Below, one piece after another: positions 24,780 through 34,731 of a stretch of 64,000 nt of DNA. Positions within the stretch are counted from its first letter, which is position 1. Every line of letters begins with the position of its first letter. The position numbers were made by a program, and so were the translations under genes. The notes below the pieces were generated by a model. It made no database searches, was not told where the DNA came from, and saw nothing but the letters and a program-made list of their open reading frames with translations. This DNA is from Pseudotabrizicola algicola (GTDB taxonomy: Bacteria > Pseudomonadota > Alphaproteobacteria > Rhodobacterales > Rhodobacteraceae), in contig NZ_JAAIKE010000001.1 of the NCBI RefSeq assembly GCF_010915705.1, positions 124,001-188,000 on the forward strand, in the 5' to 3' direction.

Positions 24780-26705
24780 ATGAGCGCACACGGTATTCAC
24801 ACCCCGACCCTGGACAGGGTGTCCGGCCCCGCCGATCTGAAGGCGCTGAGCGATGCGGAACTGACCGCGCTGGCCGACGAGTTGCGGCGCGAAACCATCG
24901 AGGTGGTCAGCCGGACGGGTGGGCACCTTGGCTCGTCCCTTGGTGTGGTCGAATTGACGGTGGCCATCCATGCGGTGTTCAACACGCCTCTGGACAAGCT
25001 GATCTGGGATGTCGGCCACCAGTGCTATCCGCACAAGATATTGACCGGGCGGCGGGACAGGATGCTGACCTTGCGGCAGGCGGGGGGGCTTTCGGGCTTT
25101 ACCAAGCGGGCGGAGTCGGAGTTTGACCCGTTCGGCGCGGCGCATTCCAGCACCTCGATCAGTGCGGCGCTTGGCTTTGCCGTGGGGCGCGAGATGGGGA
25201 TGCCGGTCGGCGATACCATTGCGGTGATCGGCGATGGCGCGATCACGGCGGGCATGGCCTATGAGGCGATGAACCATGCAGGCCACCTGAAAAGCCGGAT
25301 GTTCGTCATCCTCAACGACAATGACATGAGCATTGCGCCGCCTGTGGGCGCGCTGCAGCGGTACCTCAACGACATTGCCGCCAAGGGGCCGCTGGCCACG
25401 CTGAAGGCGGTGGCCGAAGGGGTGGAGGCGCATCTGCCGGGGCCGATGCGTGAAGGTGCGCGGCGGGCGCGGCAGATGGTGACGGGGATGCCGGGGGGCG
25501 GCACCCTGTTCGAGGAGTTCGGCTTTACCTACATCGGTCCGGTGGACGGGCATGACGTGCCGCAACTGCTGGCGACCTTGCGCGCGGCGCGGGCGCGGGC
25601 GACGGGGCCGGTGCTGATCCATGCGGTGACGGTGAAGGGCAAGGGCTATGCCCCCGCCGAGGGGGCGGATGACAAGTATCACGGGGTGGCGAAGTTCGAC
25701 GTGGCGACCGGCGCGCAGGTGAAGGCCAAGTCGAACGCGCCGAGTTATACGAGCGTGTTCGGCCAGCGGCTGACCGAAGAGGCCGCGCGCGATCCGCGTA
25801 TCGTGGGGATCACCGCCGCGATGCCGGGGGGCACGGGGCTTGACGTGATGGCGCGGCGCTTTCCGGCGCGGGTCTTCGATGTGGGCATCGCCGAGCAGCA
25901 CGGGGTGACCTTTGCCGCTGGCCTTGCCGCCAGCGGGATGCGGCCGTTCTGCGCGATCTATTCCAGTTTCCTGCAGCGCGGCTATGACCAGATCGTGCAT
26001 GATGTGGCCTTGCAGAACCTGCCGGTGCGCTTTGCCATCGACCGCGCGGGGCTGGTCGGGCAGGACGGGGCGACCCATGCGGGGGCCTTCGATGTGGCCT
26101 TTCTGGCGAACCTGCCCAACATGACCGTGATGGCGGCGGGGGACGAGGCCGAGTTGTGCCACATGATCGCCACCGCCGCCCAGCATGACGCGGGGCCGAT
26201 TGCCTTCCGCTATCCGCGCGGCGAGGGGTTGGGGGTGGAGATGCCCGAGCGCGGGCAGGTGCTGGAGATCGGCAAGGGCCGCGTGCTGCGGCAGGGGCGC
26301 GAGGTGGCGCTGCTGTCTTTCGGGGCGCACTTGGGCGAGGTGCAGGCGGCGGCCGATCTGCTGGAGGCGGAGGGCCTTTCGGTGACGGTGGCGGATGCCC
26401 GCTTTGCCAAACCGCTGGATCATGCGCTGATCGACGCGCTGGTCGAGGGGCATCAGGCGATCATCACGGTGGAGCAGGGCAGCACGGGGGGCTTTGGTGC
26501 CTTGGTGTTGCATTATTTGGCGGGGGCGGGTCTGCTGGAGCGGGGCCGCGCGATCCGCACCATGGTGCTGCCGGACCGCTTCATCGATCAGGCATCGCCT
26601 GCGCAGATGTATGAGTGGGCGGGGCTGCAGGCGGCGGACATCGCCGGCATGGCGCGGCGGGCGCTTCGGCGCGAGGCGGAACCGCGGGGGCTGCGGCTGG
26701 TCTGA
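24780..26705 (+). CDS. dxs: 1-deoxy-D-xylulose-5-phosphate synthase
   Basis: Dxs condenses pyruvate and glyceraldehyde-3-phosphate, the first step of the MEP isoprenoid pathway that feeds carotenoids and phytyl chains. The 641-residue thiamine-diphosphate enzyme shows [18 protein letters not shown] for cofactor binding and the [20 protein letters not shown] block. The ATG at 24780 has GGAGG 8 bases before it. Placement after puf is as in R. capsulatus and R. sphaeroides, but the terminator upstream suggests its own promoter. Confidence 0.96.
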   Translation: MSAHGIHTPTLDRVSGPADLKALSDAELTALADELRRETIEVVSRTGGHLGSSLGVVELTVAIHAVFNTPLDKLIWDVGHQCYPHKILTGRRDRMLTLRQAGGLSGFTKRAESEFDPFGAAHSSTSISAALGFAVGREMGMPVGDTIAVIGDGAITAGMAYEAMNHAGHLKSRMFVILNDNDMSIAPPVGALQRYLNDIAAKGPLATLKAVAEGVEAHLPGPMREGARRARQMVTGMPGGGTLFEEFGFTYIGPVDGHDVPQLLATLRAARARATGPVLIHAVTVKGKGYAPAEGADDKYHGVAKFDVATGAQVKAKSNAPSYTSVFGQRLTEEAARDPRIVGITAAMPGGTGLDVMARRFPARVFDVGIAEQHGVTFAAGLAASGMRPFCAIYSSFLQRGYDQIVHDVALQNLPVRFAIDRAGLVGQDGATHAGAFDVAFLANLPNMTVMAAGDEAELCHMIATAAQHDAGPIAFRYPRGEGLGVEMPERGQVLEIGKGRVLRQGREVALLSFGAHLGEVQAAADLLEAEGLSVTVADARFAKPLDHALIDALVEGHQAIITVEQGSTGGFGALVLHYLAGAGLLERGRAIRTMVLPDRFIDQASPAQMYEWAGLQAADIAGMARRALRREAEPRGLRLV

Positions 26706-26731
26706 CCCTTGCGCTGCTGCCGGTGGCGGAT

Positions 26732-26760
26732 GCCTCGGGCGGGAGTATCCGGAAAAGGTG
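26732..26760 (-). repeat. Short repeat-like block after dxs
   Basis: In reverse orientation this reads TTTTCCGGATACTCCCGCCC, resembling the TTTCC-RRATACTCYCG block at 11764. It may be a second family of short intergenic repeats or a degraded 3'-end element. Two copies are too few to be sure. Confidence 0.3.
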
Positions 26761-26856
26761 CAGGCGGCAGCGCGGCGCGATTTGCGCGGGGTTGTCGAAT
26801 CTGTGGCGGGGCCGCAGTCTGGCGGCGAATGCGTGCGTGGGGTCGGGGCCGAGCAG

Positions 26857-27576
26857 ATGTGGAACGGGGCGATTGGGCGGAGCGGCTTGGGCCTCTTGGG
26901 CTTTAGGCTGGGCGGCGCGGTGTTTGCCGCGCTGGCGCTGCTGGCGGTGGCGGCAGAGGCCGAGCCGGTGAAACTGCGCGTGACGGCTGCCGCGTCGGAG
27001 GACGGCACGGCGGCGGGGCCGGTTTCGTGGTCGGCGGTGCCGCTGGACCTGCCCGAGGATGCGGATGTGTTCGACGCGATGGTGATGACGCAGGAACCGG
27101 TGGAGGGTGCCTGGGAGGTGCTGCTGGAGCCGGGGCGCTATCTGCTGTCGGGCTTTACCGAGGCGGAACTCTATGAAGCCGAGGTGGAGGTGAGCGCCCG
27201 GATGGCCGAGGTGGTGGTGCCGGTGCTGGTGATCGAGGGCGGGGTCGCCCTGCGCTGCGCCGAGGCGGAATGTGCCTATTCCGATCCGCAGACCGGTCTG
27301 GTCGCCACGGTGCCGCAGGGCTGGGCGGTGGAGGTGCCTTATTTTGCCGATCTGGGCGATGGCACGCTGGCGAGCGAAATCTCCACGGTGTTTTTCGAGG
27401 ATCTCGAGGGGGATGGCGGCGCGGTCTGGTTCCTGAACCCGCTGGACTGGATCGACGGGGACACCGGACCCTGCCGTGCGGTGGCGCTGGGATCGCTGTG
27501 CACATTCGAGCTTTCCGAGGCGGCGGAGGCCGGGTTTGCGGTGATTGCGCCTTCGTTGCAACGGGTTGCGCCCTGA
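26857..27576 (+). CDS. Secreted protein of unknown function
   Basis: I do not recognise this protein. The 239 residues from the ATG at 26857 begin with a signal-peptide-like segment (GGAVFAALALLAVAAEAEP, cleavage likely after AEA near residue 36). The mature part is acidic and Val/Glu-rich, with a beta-strand-like pattern, the phrase LLEPGRYLLSGFTEAELYEAEV and four cysteines (ALRCAEAECAY, GPCRAVALGSLCTF) that could form two disulfides. The frame is open far upstream over the 3' end of dxs; the start is chosen from the signal peptide. No neighbour indicates a role. Confidence 0.6.
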   Translation: MWNGAIGRSGLGLLGFRLGGAVFAALALLAVAAEAEPVKLRVTAAASEDGTAAGPVSWSAVPLDLPEDADVFDAMVMTQEPVEGAWEVLLEPGRYLLSGFTEAELYEAEVEVSARMAEVVVPVLVIEGGVALRCAEAECAYSDPQTGLVATVPQGWAVEVPYFADLGDGTLASEISTVFFEDLEGDGGAVWFLNPLDWIDGDTGPCRAVALGSLCTFELSEAAEAGFAVIAPSLQRVAP

Positions 27577-27722
27577 GACGCTGCGCGCGATTGCGGCGCA
27601 AGGGACGCAGCGCGCGAAAAATCGGAGGCCGGGGCGAAGCGCCGCCCGTCTGTCCCGTTGCCCCCGCCGGGGAGATGTGGCAAGAGGATAGGGCAGCCTA
27701 TCTAGACCCGTGAGTTCAGCCG

Positions 27723-28376
27723 ATGACCGATTTCTCTGCCCGCCGCGTGATGATGGTTGACACCCAGGTGCGACCTTCGGATGTGACCAAGTTCCCCATC
27801 ATCGATGCGATGCTGACCGTGCCGCGGGAAACCTTCGTTCCGCGCGAGTTGCGCGAGGCGGCCTATATGGGCGAAAACCTGGTGCTGCGGGCGGACCGCA
27901 CCGTTCTGGAGCCGCGCACCCTGGCCAAGATGCTGGATGCGCTGGATATACAGCCGGGGGAGATGGTGCTGGATCTGGGATGCGGGCTTGGATATTCGGC
28001 CGCCGTTCTGGCACGGCTGGCCGATGCGGTGGTCGCGGTCGAGGAGGACGAGGCGCTGGCGGCAGAGGCGCAGAGCCTGCTTTCGCAAGCTTCGGTCGAC
28101 AATGCGGCGGTGATCGTGGCCCCCTTGGCGGTGGGCGCGCCCAAGCATGGCCCCTATGATGTGATTACGGTGCAAGGCGGTGTGGAAGAGATTCCGCAGG
28201 CCCTGATTGACCAGTTGAAAGATGGCGGGCGCATTGCCGCCATTTTTGTGGAAGGGGCCTTGGGCATTGTGCGCGTTGGCTTCAAATCGGGCGGGCAGGT
28301 GAGCTGGCGCTTTGTTTTCAATGCCTCGGCACCGGTATTGCCGGGGTTCGCCAAGGCGCGCGCTTTCTCACTCTGA
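27723..28376 (+). CDS. Protein-L-isoaspartate O-methyltransferase family protein
   Basis: The 217-residue protein has a SAM-binding motif VLDLGCGLGYSAAVLARL (about 80-97) and the PCMT-type N-terminus in which the substrate-site region reads FVPRELREAAYMGENLVL. The Pcm family methylates isoaspartyl residues for protein repair. Many alphaproteobacteria carry such a short paralogue directly upstream of tolC, as here, where tolC follows after 73 bases; whether this copy is a true repair enzyme is uncertain. Confidence 0.85.
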   Translation: MTDFSARRVMMVDTQVRPSDVTKFPIIDAMLTVPRETFVPRELREAAYMGENLVLRADRTVLEPRTLAKMLDALDIQPGEMVLDLGCGLGYSAAVLARLADAVVAVEEDEALAAEAQSLLSQASVDNAAVIVAPLAVGAPKHGPYDVITVQGGVEEIPQALIDQLKDGGRIAAIFVEGALGIVRVGFKSGGQVSWRFVFNASAPVLPGFAKARAFSL

Positions 28377-28449
28377 TTGCGTCTGCCCGGCGACAAATAA
28401 ACAGATCCCGCGCGTATAAGCCGGGAAATCGGATTGGAGCAGTCAGGGT

Positions 28450-29811
28450 ATGCGTGGATTTTTTGCAGCAGCGGCGGTGGCGGTCAGTGTTCTGGCGGCC
28501 CCGATGGCACAGGCCGAGACGCTGACCGATGCCTTTATCGCGGCCTATCGCAATTCGAACCTGCTGGACAAGCAGGCGGCGACCCTGCGGGCGGCGGATG
28601 AGGATGTGGCGCAGGCGATGGCCACGTTGCGGCCCATCGTGGATTTCGCGATCAACAGCGGCTATTCGCGCAGCCAGCAAACCGCGAGCGGCCGTTTCAC
28701 CGACGGAATCCGCACGACCTTTGACCTTTCGGCGCAGTTGACGCTGCTTGACTTCGGGCGGCGGGCGATCCGGATCGAGATTGCCAAGGAAAGCGTGCTG
28801 GCCACCCGCGAATTGCTGCGCAGCGTGGAACAGGATGTGCTGTTCGCGGCGGTCGAGGCCTATGTCGATGTGCAGGTGAACCAGCAATTGCTGGCCTTGC
28901 GCGAGTCGAACGTGCGGCTGGTGACGCAGGAATTGCGCGCCGCGCAGGACAGGTTCGAAGTGGGCGAGATCACCCGCACCGATGTGTCGATCGCCGAGGC
29001 GCGTCTGGCGGCGGCGCGGGCGGGTCTGGCCGCAGCCGAGGGCAACCTGATGGTCGCGCGCGAAGCCTACAAGGCCGCGACCGGGGCCTATCCGCGCACT
29101 CTGGCGCGGCTGCCTGCCTCGCCCAGCCTGCCTGCCTCGATGGAGGCTGCGCGCACGGTGGCGCTGCGCACGCATCCTGCGATCCTGGGCGCGCAGCGGC
29201 GGGTGACGATCAACGAACTGGGCGTCGAGTTGCAGAAGGCCGGTTTCAAGCCGACGGTTTCGGCGCGGGCCGGCGTGGGGATCAATGACGCGGGGGCGGA
29301 AAGCCAGAGCTTTGGCCTGTCGCTGAACCAGCGGGTCTATTCGGGCGGCGCGCAGGCATCGCTCTTGCGCCAGTCGATTGCGCAGCGTGACGGGGCGCGA
29401 GCCGATCTGGCGCAGGCCGGGGTGCAGATTGCCGAAGGTGTGGGCAATGCATGGGCCGGGCTGACGATTGCCAATGCGCAGGTGCAGGCGGGCGACCGCC
29501 AGATCCGCGCGGCGCAGACCGCGTTTGACGGGGTGCGGGAAGAGGCCAATCTGGGCGCGCGCACCACGCTGGACGTGCTGAACGCCGAGCAGGAACTGCT
29601 GGATGCGCGGGTGACGCGGATCCAGGCCGAGGCGCAGCGCTATCTGGGGGTTTACCGCGTGTTGGCCACGATGGGCCTGCTGTCGGTCGAGCATCTGAAG
29701 CTGGGCATCCCGACCTATGATCCGGCGGCCTATTACAATGCCGTGAAATCCGCGCCGGTCCATTCCGCGCAGGGCAAGAAGCTTGACCGGATTCTGGAAA
29801 AGCTGAAATAG
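28450..29811 (+). CDS. tolC: TolC-family outer membrane efflux protein
   Basis: The 453-residue protein has a signal peptide (VLAAPMAQA, cleavage near residue 24) and two repeats of the outer-membrane efflux domain with long coiled-coil segments rich in Ala, Arg and Glu, including TTLDVLNAEQELLDARV near the C-terminus. TolC forms the trimeric outer-membrane duct for type I secretion and RND/ABC efflux. It follows the Pcm-like gene, and a PopZ-like gene follows. Confidence 0.92.
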   Translation: MRGFFAAAAVAVSVLAAPMAQAETLTDAFIAAYRNSNLLDKQAATLRAADEDVAQAMATLRPIVDFAINSGYSRSQQTASGRFTDGIRTTFDLSAQLTLLDFGRRAIRIEIAKESVLATRELLRSVEQDVLFAAVEAYVDVQVNQQLLALRESNVRLVTQELRAAQDRFEVGEITRTDVSIAEARLAAARAGLAAAEGNLMVAREAYKAATGAYPRTLARLPASPSLPASMEAARTVALRTHPAILGAQRRVTINELGVELQKAGFKPTVSARAGVGINDAGAESQSFGLSLNQRVYSGGAQASLLRQSIAQRDGARADLAQAGVQIAEGVGNAWAGLTIANAQVQAGDRQIRAAQTAFDGVREEANLGARTTLDVLNAEQELLDARVTRIQAEAQRYLGVYRVLATMGLLSVEHLKLGIPTYDPAAYYNAVKSAPVHSAQGKKLDRILEKLK

Positions 29812-29975
29812 GCGCGGTTTTCGGGCCATTTGTGCAAAAGCGCTGGCGCTGCCCGTGCCAATTTCTTGTGCTGCGGCCCTTGCGGGTTTACACTGTCTGT
29901 TGAACCGGCAGGCGGCGCAGGGAATGGCGCGGCACGGCAAGCCGGAAGAGCGGCAGGATTACGGGCAGGAGTGTC

Positions 29976-30680
29976 ATGTCGGAACCGATGAGCAATCATG
30001 AGATCGAGGATGTTCTGTCGTCGATCCGGCGTCTGGTGTCGGAGGATCTTCGGCCTGCGCGCGCGGCCGAGGCGGCGGTGGCCGCTGCTGTGACGGCGGA
30101 GCAGGAGGCGGCGGGCAAGCTGCTTTTGACGCCCGCGCTGCGGGTGGTCGCGCCGCCAGAGGGCGAGGGGGCCGCTCCCGTGGCCGCCGGGGCGGGCGCG
30201 GCGGAGCAACACGGGGCGGCGCCCGTGATGCAGGCGGAGTGGCCGGTGGAGGATGTGGTCGCCCGGCTTGGCGCGGCTGTGGCCGAGGAAGAATGGGAAT
30301 CTCCCTTTGGCGATCCGCAGGTCTGGCCGGTAGAGGCGGAGCCTGCTGTGGCCCGTCCGGTTGCGGCGGGGCAGGGCATTGCCGCCGCCCCGAAAGATGC
30401 GCCGATGGATGACGGCGCCTGGGCAGATGCCGCCGAGGCAGCGGTGCGCGCCGATCTTGCGCAGGACGCCGAGGAAGATGTGATTGCCAGCCTTTACGCC
30501 GCCGAGGCGGCGGGTGACGGCGCGGGCCTGCGGTTTGACGAAGAGGTGCTCCGCGATCTGGTGCGTGACCTGATCCGCGAGGAGTTGTCGGGCACTTTGG
30601 GCGAGCGGATTACCCGCAATGTGCGCAAACTGGTGCGGGCGGAAATTGCGCGGGCGCTGGCCTTGCGCGAGTTCGAATAG
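29976..30680 (+). CDS. PopZ-like/DUF2497 cell-pole protein
   Basis: The N-terminus (MSNHEIEDVLSSIRRLVSED) matches the EEILASIRRIISED motif of the polar organiser PopZ. A roughly 145-residue Ala/Glu/Pro-rich acidic disordered linker follows, then a C-terminal helical block (LRDLVRDLIREELSGTLGER and onward) like the PopZ oligomerisation region. PopZ forms polar scaffolds that anchor chromosome and signalling proteins in alphaproteobacteria. AGGAG 5 bases before the ATG supports the start; Met5 is an alternative. Function in this genome is inferred. Confidence 0.75.
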   Translation: MSEPMSNHEIEDVLSSIRRLVSEDLRPARAAEAAVAAAVTAEQEAAGKLLLTPALRVVAPPEGEGAAPVAAGAGAAEQHGAAPVMQAEWPVEDVVARLGAAVAEEEWESPFGDPQVWPVEAEPAVARPVAAGQGIAAAPKDAPMDDGAWADAAEAAVRADLAQDAEEDVIASLYAAEAAGDGAGLRFDEEVLRDLVRDLIREELSGTLGERITRNVRKLVRAEIARALALREFE

Positions 30681-30705
30681 GCCGCGCGAAGAGGTCGGCA
30701 AAAAC

Positions 30706-30733
30706 AAAACGCGCCCCGTTTGGGGCGCGTTTT
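30706..30733. terminator. Intrinsic terminator, bidirectional
   Basis: A perfect 12-bp inverted repeat (AAAACGCGCCCC/GGGGCGCGTTTT) with a GTTT loop, flanked by A- and T-rich runs on both sides. It sits between the convergent PopZ-like gene and the minus-strand small gene, so it can end both transcripts. Confidence 0.9.
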
Positions 30734-30769
30734 GTTTTGCGCTCGGGCAAGCCCCCGCGCGGGGAAGGA

Positions 30770-31096
30770 TCAGGCGGCTTCGCCCATTTCCGATTCCAGC
30801 GCGTTGCGGCGTTCGGATTCTTCGCGGCTGAGCGCGACCGAGGTGCGCACGCCTTTGGAGACGAATTCCATCAGTCCTTTGACAACGCGTTCGTTGGGGT
30901 CGATTCCGGCGCAAGACAGAACCTCGCGCCCGTCGCGCGAGCGTGCCCAGCGGGCGATCTGTTCGGGGCCGTTGCCGTATTTTTTGTCATCTGCGATGGC
31001 ATCGTCCAGCGCAGCAAGCACAACGGCCGCAAAAAGCTTGCGTGCGCGCTGACCTTGTTCGTAATTGAAAGCGGTGCTGTCAACGAAACCTGTCAT
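30770..31096 (-). CDS. Conserved small protein of unknown function (possibly DUF6280)
   Basis: A 108-residue soluble protein (MTGFVDSTAFNYEQGQRARK at the start) with mostly helical character and motifs DDKKYGNGPEQIARWARSRD and GIDPNERVVKGLMEFVSKG. From memory this resembles a short protein family widespread in Rhodobacteraceae (DUF6280), of unknown role. It has no signal peptide or membrane segment. It is divergent from efp. Confidence 0.7.
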   Translation of the reverse strand: MTGFVDSTAFNYEQGQRARKLFAAVVLAALDDAIADDKKYGNGPEQIARWARSRDGREVLSCAGIDPNERVVKGLMEFVSKGVRTSVALSREESERRNALESEMGEAA

Positions 31097-31197
31097 GATG
31101 GCAGTCCTTATTCTTGCTCTTGTCTTTTCTGACGTCGGGCGAACCTAAACGTTTCAAAGCGATTCGGCATCACCCGTTTTGCAATCCTGTCATGCAT

Positions 31198-31226
31198 TTG
31201 GCGCATGGCTGACGCAGGGGTATACT
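31198..31226 (+). promoter_or_regulatory. Predicted efp promoter
   Basis: TTGGCG (31198-31203), a 17-base spacer and TATACT (31221-31226) form a good sigma-70-type promoter 87 bases before the efp start. Inferred from pattern only. Confidence 0.5.
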
Positions 31227-31312
31227 GTATTTAGTCGGCTTGCCCGCGTGGGACTGCCCAGATATAGGTGGTGCCCTTCCGACTTCAACCTTTTGTCAAG
31301 GTTTTGCCACAA

Positions 31313-31876
31313 ATGCCGAAAATCAATGGAAACGAGATCAAGCCGGGAATGGTGCTGGAACATGACGGCGGGCTCTGGGCCGCGGTGAAGGCAAACCATG
31401 TAAAGCCCGGCAAGGGCGGCGCTTTTGCGCAGGTGGAGCTGAAGAACCTGCGTGACGGGCGCAAGCTGAACGAGCGGTTCCGCTCGGAAGACAAGGTCGA
31501 GGAGGTGCGGCTGGAGAACAAGGACCAGCAGTTCCTGTATGAAACCGACGGGCGGCTGGTGTTCATGGATTCGGAAACCTATGAGAAGATCGAGCTGGAT
31601 GCCGACCTGCTGGGCGACCGGCGGCCGTTCCTGCAGGACGGGATGACGGCGACGATCCGGTATTACGGCGACGAGGCGCTGGCGGTGACTCTGCCGCAGA
31701 AGGTGAAATGCCGCGTGGTGGAGACGGAGCCGGTGGTGAAGGGCCAGACGGCGGCCAACAGCTTCAAGCCCGCGATCCTTGACAATGGCGTGCGCATCAT
31801 GATCCCGCCCTTTGTCGCGCAGGATGAAGAGATCATCGTGCATACCGAATTCATGGAATATTCCGAACGCGCCTGA
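31313..31876 (+). CDS. efp: Translation elongation factor P
   Basis: EF-P relieves ribosome stalling at polyproline. The 187-residue, three-domain length is standard. The tip loop of domain I reads [16 protein letters not shown], where the lysine after PG is the residue modified by beta-lysylation in organisms with EpmA/EpmB. The ATG at 31313 starts the family-like [14 protein letters not shown]; an upstream GTG adds an unconserved extension. Convergent with ygfZ. Confidence 0.96.
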   Translation: MPKINGNEIKPGMVLEHDGGLWAAVKANHVKPGKGGAFAQVELKNLRDGRKLNERFRSEDKVEEVRLENKDQQFLYETDGRLVFMDSETYEKIELDADLLGDRRPFLQDGMTATIRYYGDEALAVTLPQKVKCRVVETEPVVKGQTAANSFKPAILDNGVRIMIPPFVAQDEEIIVHTEFMEYSERA

Positions 31877-32006
31877 GCGGGGCGAGTTTCCTGCGAATAT
31901 TCGGCTGCAGCTTTGGAGCAATGGTCGGCAGCGCGGGTTCCGTGCGCCGCCGAACTTGCGCGGGAAGGATCGCGCCGGTCATACTAGGAGCAGCAGGTCC
32001 GCGGTA

Positions 32007-32804
32007 TCAGCTGAGCGGCGAGAGCCGCGCCGTGCCTGCCGTCATGTCTTGCATGCGGTCAAAGCGCAGATAGGCGATCGCCTTGCCGCCCGCCTGGGTA
32101 AAGAGGGTGCCGGCCTCTTTCTCGCCTGACAGGATCGGCGTGCCGACGGGGGCGGCCCCGTCGATGGCCAATGTGACCAGACCCTTTTTCAGCTCGGTCT
32201 TGTGTTTCATGCGGGCGGTGACCTCTTGGCCCACATAGCAGCCCTTGCGGAAATCGACGCCGTTCAGCCGCTCGAAGCCCGATTCCAGCAGGTAGCTTTC
32301 GTTCGGGACCAGTTCGATGCCGCTTTCGGGAATGCAATGGGCGACGCGGATGCTGTCCCAGTCGATCGGCTGGGCGGGGGGCATGGTTTGCGGCAGGCCA
32401 TAGGCACGCCAGCCCAAGGCGGGGTGGCGCGGATCGGCAAAGGCACCCGATGGCGCGGTGCCAAGGCCGCGCGCCACCGCCACGGGTGCCTCGGTGATCT
32501 GCGCATCGGCGCGCAGGCGATACATCATCAGGCGGCGGGCGGTGTCGGCGGCGAGGGCCGAGGAGATGTCGAGCAGCAGACGCTCTTCCCCTTGCGCGCG
32601 GATCACGAAGAAGTCGGACAGGTATTTGCCCTGCGCGGTCAGCAGCGCCGCCCAGAGGATGCCCGGCGCGCGCTCCAGCGGCAGGATGTCATTGCTGATG
32701 AGCCCTTGCAAAAAGCTGAAGCGGTCGGCCCCCGTGACCTGCAGGATATGGCGATCTGCGGCGGGTTCGCCGGCGTGGGGCGCCTGAGGATGCGGGCTGG
32801 TCAT
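32007..32804 (-). CDS. ygfZ: YgfZ/GcvT-fold folate-binding protein
   Basis: YgfZ acts with folate in the repair or maintenance of certain iron-sulfur enzymes. The 265-residue protein has the signature KGCYVGQEV with the functional cysteine, and an N-terminal GcvT-like domain (VTGADRFSFLQGLISND). It overlaps the upstream ABC transporter gene by ATGA, so the two are co-translated. Confidence 0.93.
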   Translation of the reverse strand: MTSPHPQAPHAGEPAADRHILQVTGADRFSFLQGLISNDILPLERAPGILWAALLTAQGKYLSDFFVIRAQGEERLLLDISSALAADTARRLMMYRLRADAQITEAPVAVARGLGTAPSGAFADPRHPALGWRAYGLPQTMPPAQPIDWDSIRVAHCIPESGIELVPNESYLLESGFERLNGVDFRKGCYVGQEVTARMKHKTELKKGLVTLAIDGAAPVGTPILSGEKEAGTLFTQAGGKAIAYLRFDRMQDMTAGTARLSPLS

Positions 32805-34606
32805 GGCGTCTTGTCCTGATCCTTGAATTGCAGGGCATGCAGGCTGGCATAAAGCCCGCCTTGGGCCAGCAGTTCGTCATGGGTGCCGGTTTCGACCGCG
32901 CGGCCCTGGTCCATCACGATGATGCGGTGGGCGTGGCGCACGGTGGCGAGGCGGTGGGCGATCACGACCGTCGTGCGTCCGGCGGCGGCGGCGTTCATCG
33001 CGGTGGCAAGCGCGGATTCGGAGGCGGCGTCGAGTGCCGAGGTTGCCTCGTCGAGCAGGAGCACAGGCGTGTCGCGCAGCAGCGCCCGCGCGATGGCGAT
33101 GCGCTGGCGTTGCCCGCCCGAGAGGTTGGAGCCGCGCGGACCTGCGGCGGTGTCGATCCCGTTTGGCAGCGCCGCGACAAAGGTGCTGGCCTGTGCCGTG
33201 GCGAGCGCGCGCGTCATCTGCGCCTCGTCAATGCCCGTCTGGCCCAAGGCCAGATTGTCGCGCAGGCTTTCATCGAACAGCGCCGCATCTTGCGAGACGG
33301 CGGAGAACAGGGCGCGCTGGTCGGGCAGCGTCATGTCGGTGGTGGCGATCCCGTCTATCTCGATCTGGCCCCGCGCCGGATCGGAGAGGCCGGTGAGCAG
33401 GTGGAACACGGTGGATTTGCCCGCCCCCGAAGGCCCAACAAGGGCGGTGAGTTGCCCTGCCTCGGCGGTGAAGGAGAGCCCTTGCAGAACGGGCTGGTCG
33501 CCATAGCCGAAATGCACATCCTCGAAGCGGAGCCGGGGGGGCAGATTGGTCGGGCGCAAGCCGCTGGCCGGACGTCTGTGCGAGGGTGACATCGCAAAGA
33601 GGTTTGCGATGCGTTGCAGGCTGGCCGCACCGATCTGCCACAGGCCCGCCATGTCGCCGAGGCGCCGGATCGGCTGGAAGGTCAGCACCATTGCGGAAAA
33701 GAAGGCCATGAATTCGCCGGTGGTGCGGGTGCCGGCAGCCACCTCGCGCCCGCCCAGCACCAGCACGGCCAGAAAGCCGAGGCCGGTGATCACATCGACC
33801 AGCGAGGGCAGCACCGCGCGGCCGAAGGCGGCCTTGGTCTCGGCGGTGACGATGCGCGACAGGATGGCATCGAAACGGGCGCTTTGATGCGCCTCCATCC
33901 GGTTGAGTTTCACGGCCTGTATGCCGTGGAAGATCTCGTCGAGGCGGGTCGCGCGCAATCCGGCCTGATCGCGCAGCATGATCGCCTTGCGGCGCAGATA
34001 GCGGCGCAGGATGGCGGCGGGCAGGATCAGGAGCGGGGTTCCGATGATGGCGGCGAGCGTCCACCACGGATCGATGCTGAGGGCGACGGCAAAGAGGCCG
34101 ATGAGCGCCACCACATCGCGCCCGATGCCCGCCACGAGCGAGATCCAGATGCCTTGCACGGCCATGGTGTCGCCCTGCACCCGCTCGATCAGCGCGCCGG
34201 GGGAATTGTCCTGAAAAAAGCGCATGTCGAGCCGCAGGAGATGGGCGAGCAACTGGCTTTGCATGGTCGCGGCGACGCGCTGCGAGATGCTGGCGAGCAG
34301 GGTCTTGGAGGCGAGAGAGGTGATCGCCCGCAGCGCGAAGAGGCCGAAGATGGCCGCGCCAACAAGCCAGAGCCCGCTGCTGCTGCCGCTGCCGAAGACG
34401 CGGTCGAACAGCGGTTGTAGCATATAGGAGAGCGCGCCGAGGGTGCTGCCTTCGATCACCATGATGCCGAAGGCGGTCAGCAGACGCCCGCTCTGGCCGC
34501 GCAGGTAGCTGTGCCAGAACCAGCGGGCGAGCGCCCCGTCTCCGGCGGCGGGTGCGGGCGGGGGCGGGTTGGGTGAGGGCGGCGACTGTGGGTCTTGCGC
34601 TGTCAT
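32801..34606 (-). CDS. MsbA-like ABC exporter, fused permease and ATPase
   Basis: A 601-residue half-transporter: an N-terminal six-helix type-1 exporter domain (about residues 35-320) and a C-terminal ATPase with Walker A GPSGAGKST, the LSGGQ signature and Walker B VLLLDEATSALD. A Pro-rich N-terminal tail precedes the first helix. The frame is open upstream, but ATG 34606 is the first sensible start. Such proteins export lipid A precursors, lipids or peptides; the substrate cannot be told. It is upstream of ygfZ in one unit. Confidence 0.88.
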   Translation of the reverse strand: MTAQDPQSPPSPNPPPPAPAAGDGALARWFWHSYLRGQSGRLLTAFGIMVIEGSTLGALSYMLQPLFDRVFGSGSSSGLWLVGAAIFGLFALRAITSLASKTLLASISQRVAATMQSQLLAHLLRLDMRFFQDNSPGALIERVQGDTMAVQGIWISLVAGIGRDVVALIGLFAVALSIDPWWTLAAIIGTPLLILPAAILRRYLRRKAIMLRDQAGLRATRLDEIFHGIQAVKLNRMEAHQSARFDAILSRIVTAETKAAFGRAVLPSLVDVITGLGFLAVLVLGGREVAAGTRTTGEFMAFFSAMVLTFQPIRRLGDMAGLWQIGAASLQRIANLFAMSPSHRRPASGLRPTNLPPRLRFEDVHFGYGDQPVLQGLSFTAEAGQLTALVGPSGAGKSTVFHLLTGLSDPARGQIEIDGIATTDMTLPDQRALFSAVSQDAALFDESLRDNLALGQTGIDEAQMTRALATAQASTFVAALPNGIDTAAGPRGSNLSGGQRQRIAIARALLRDTPVLLLDEATSALDAASESALATAMNAAAAGRTTVVIAHRLATVRHAHRIIVMDQGRAVETGTHDELLAQGGLYASLHALQFKDQDKTP

Positions 34607-34731
34607 GAGCGTGATGTAATGCCAAACCCCCCGCCGCCGCAATGGCACCCCGCAAATGAGCGCGCAGGCGATTGACCTTGCGCCTGCGCGGGCCTAGCCA
34701 TGTGCCGAATGCTTTATCGAGAAGGCGCCTG

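Noticed and set aside
24513-27008. Open frame on the minus strand opposite dxs (831 codons)
   Set aside because: Antisense shadow of dxs caused by codon bias; no recognisable domain and Arg/His/Pro-rich composition.
30706-30733. Hairpin-rich sequences considered as CRISPR or att sites
   Set aside because: Single inverted repeats with terminator form; no spaced direct repeats, integrase or tRNA nearby.
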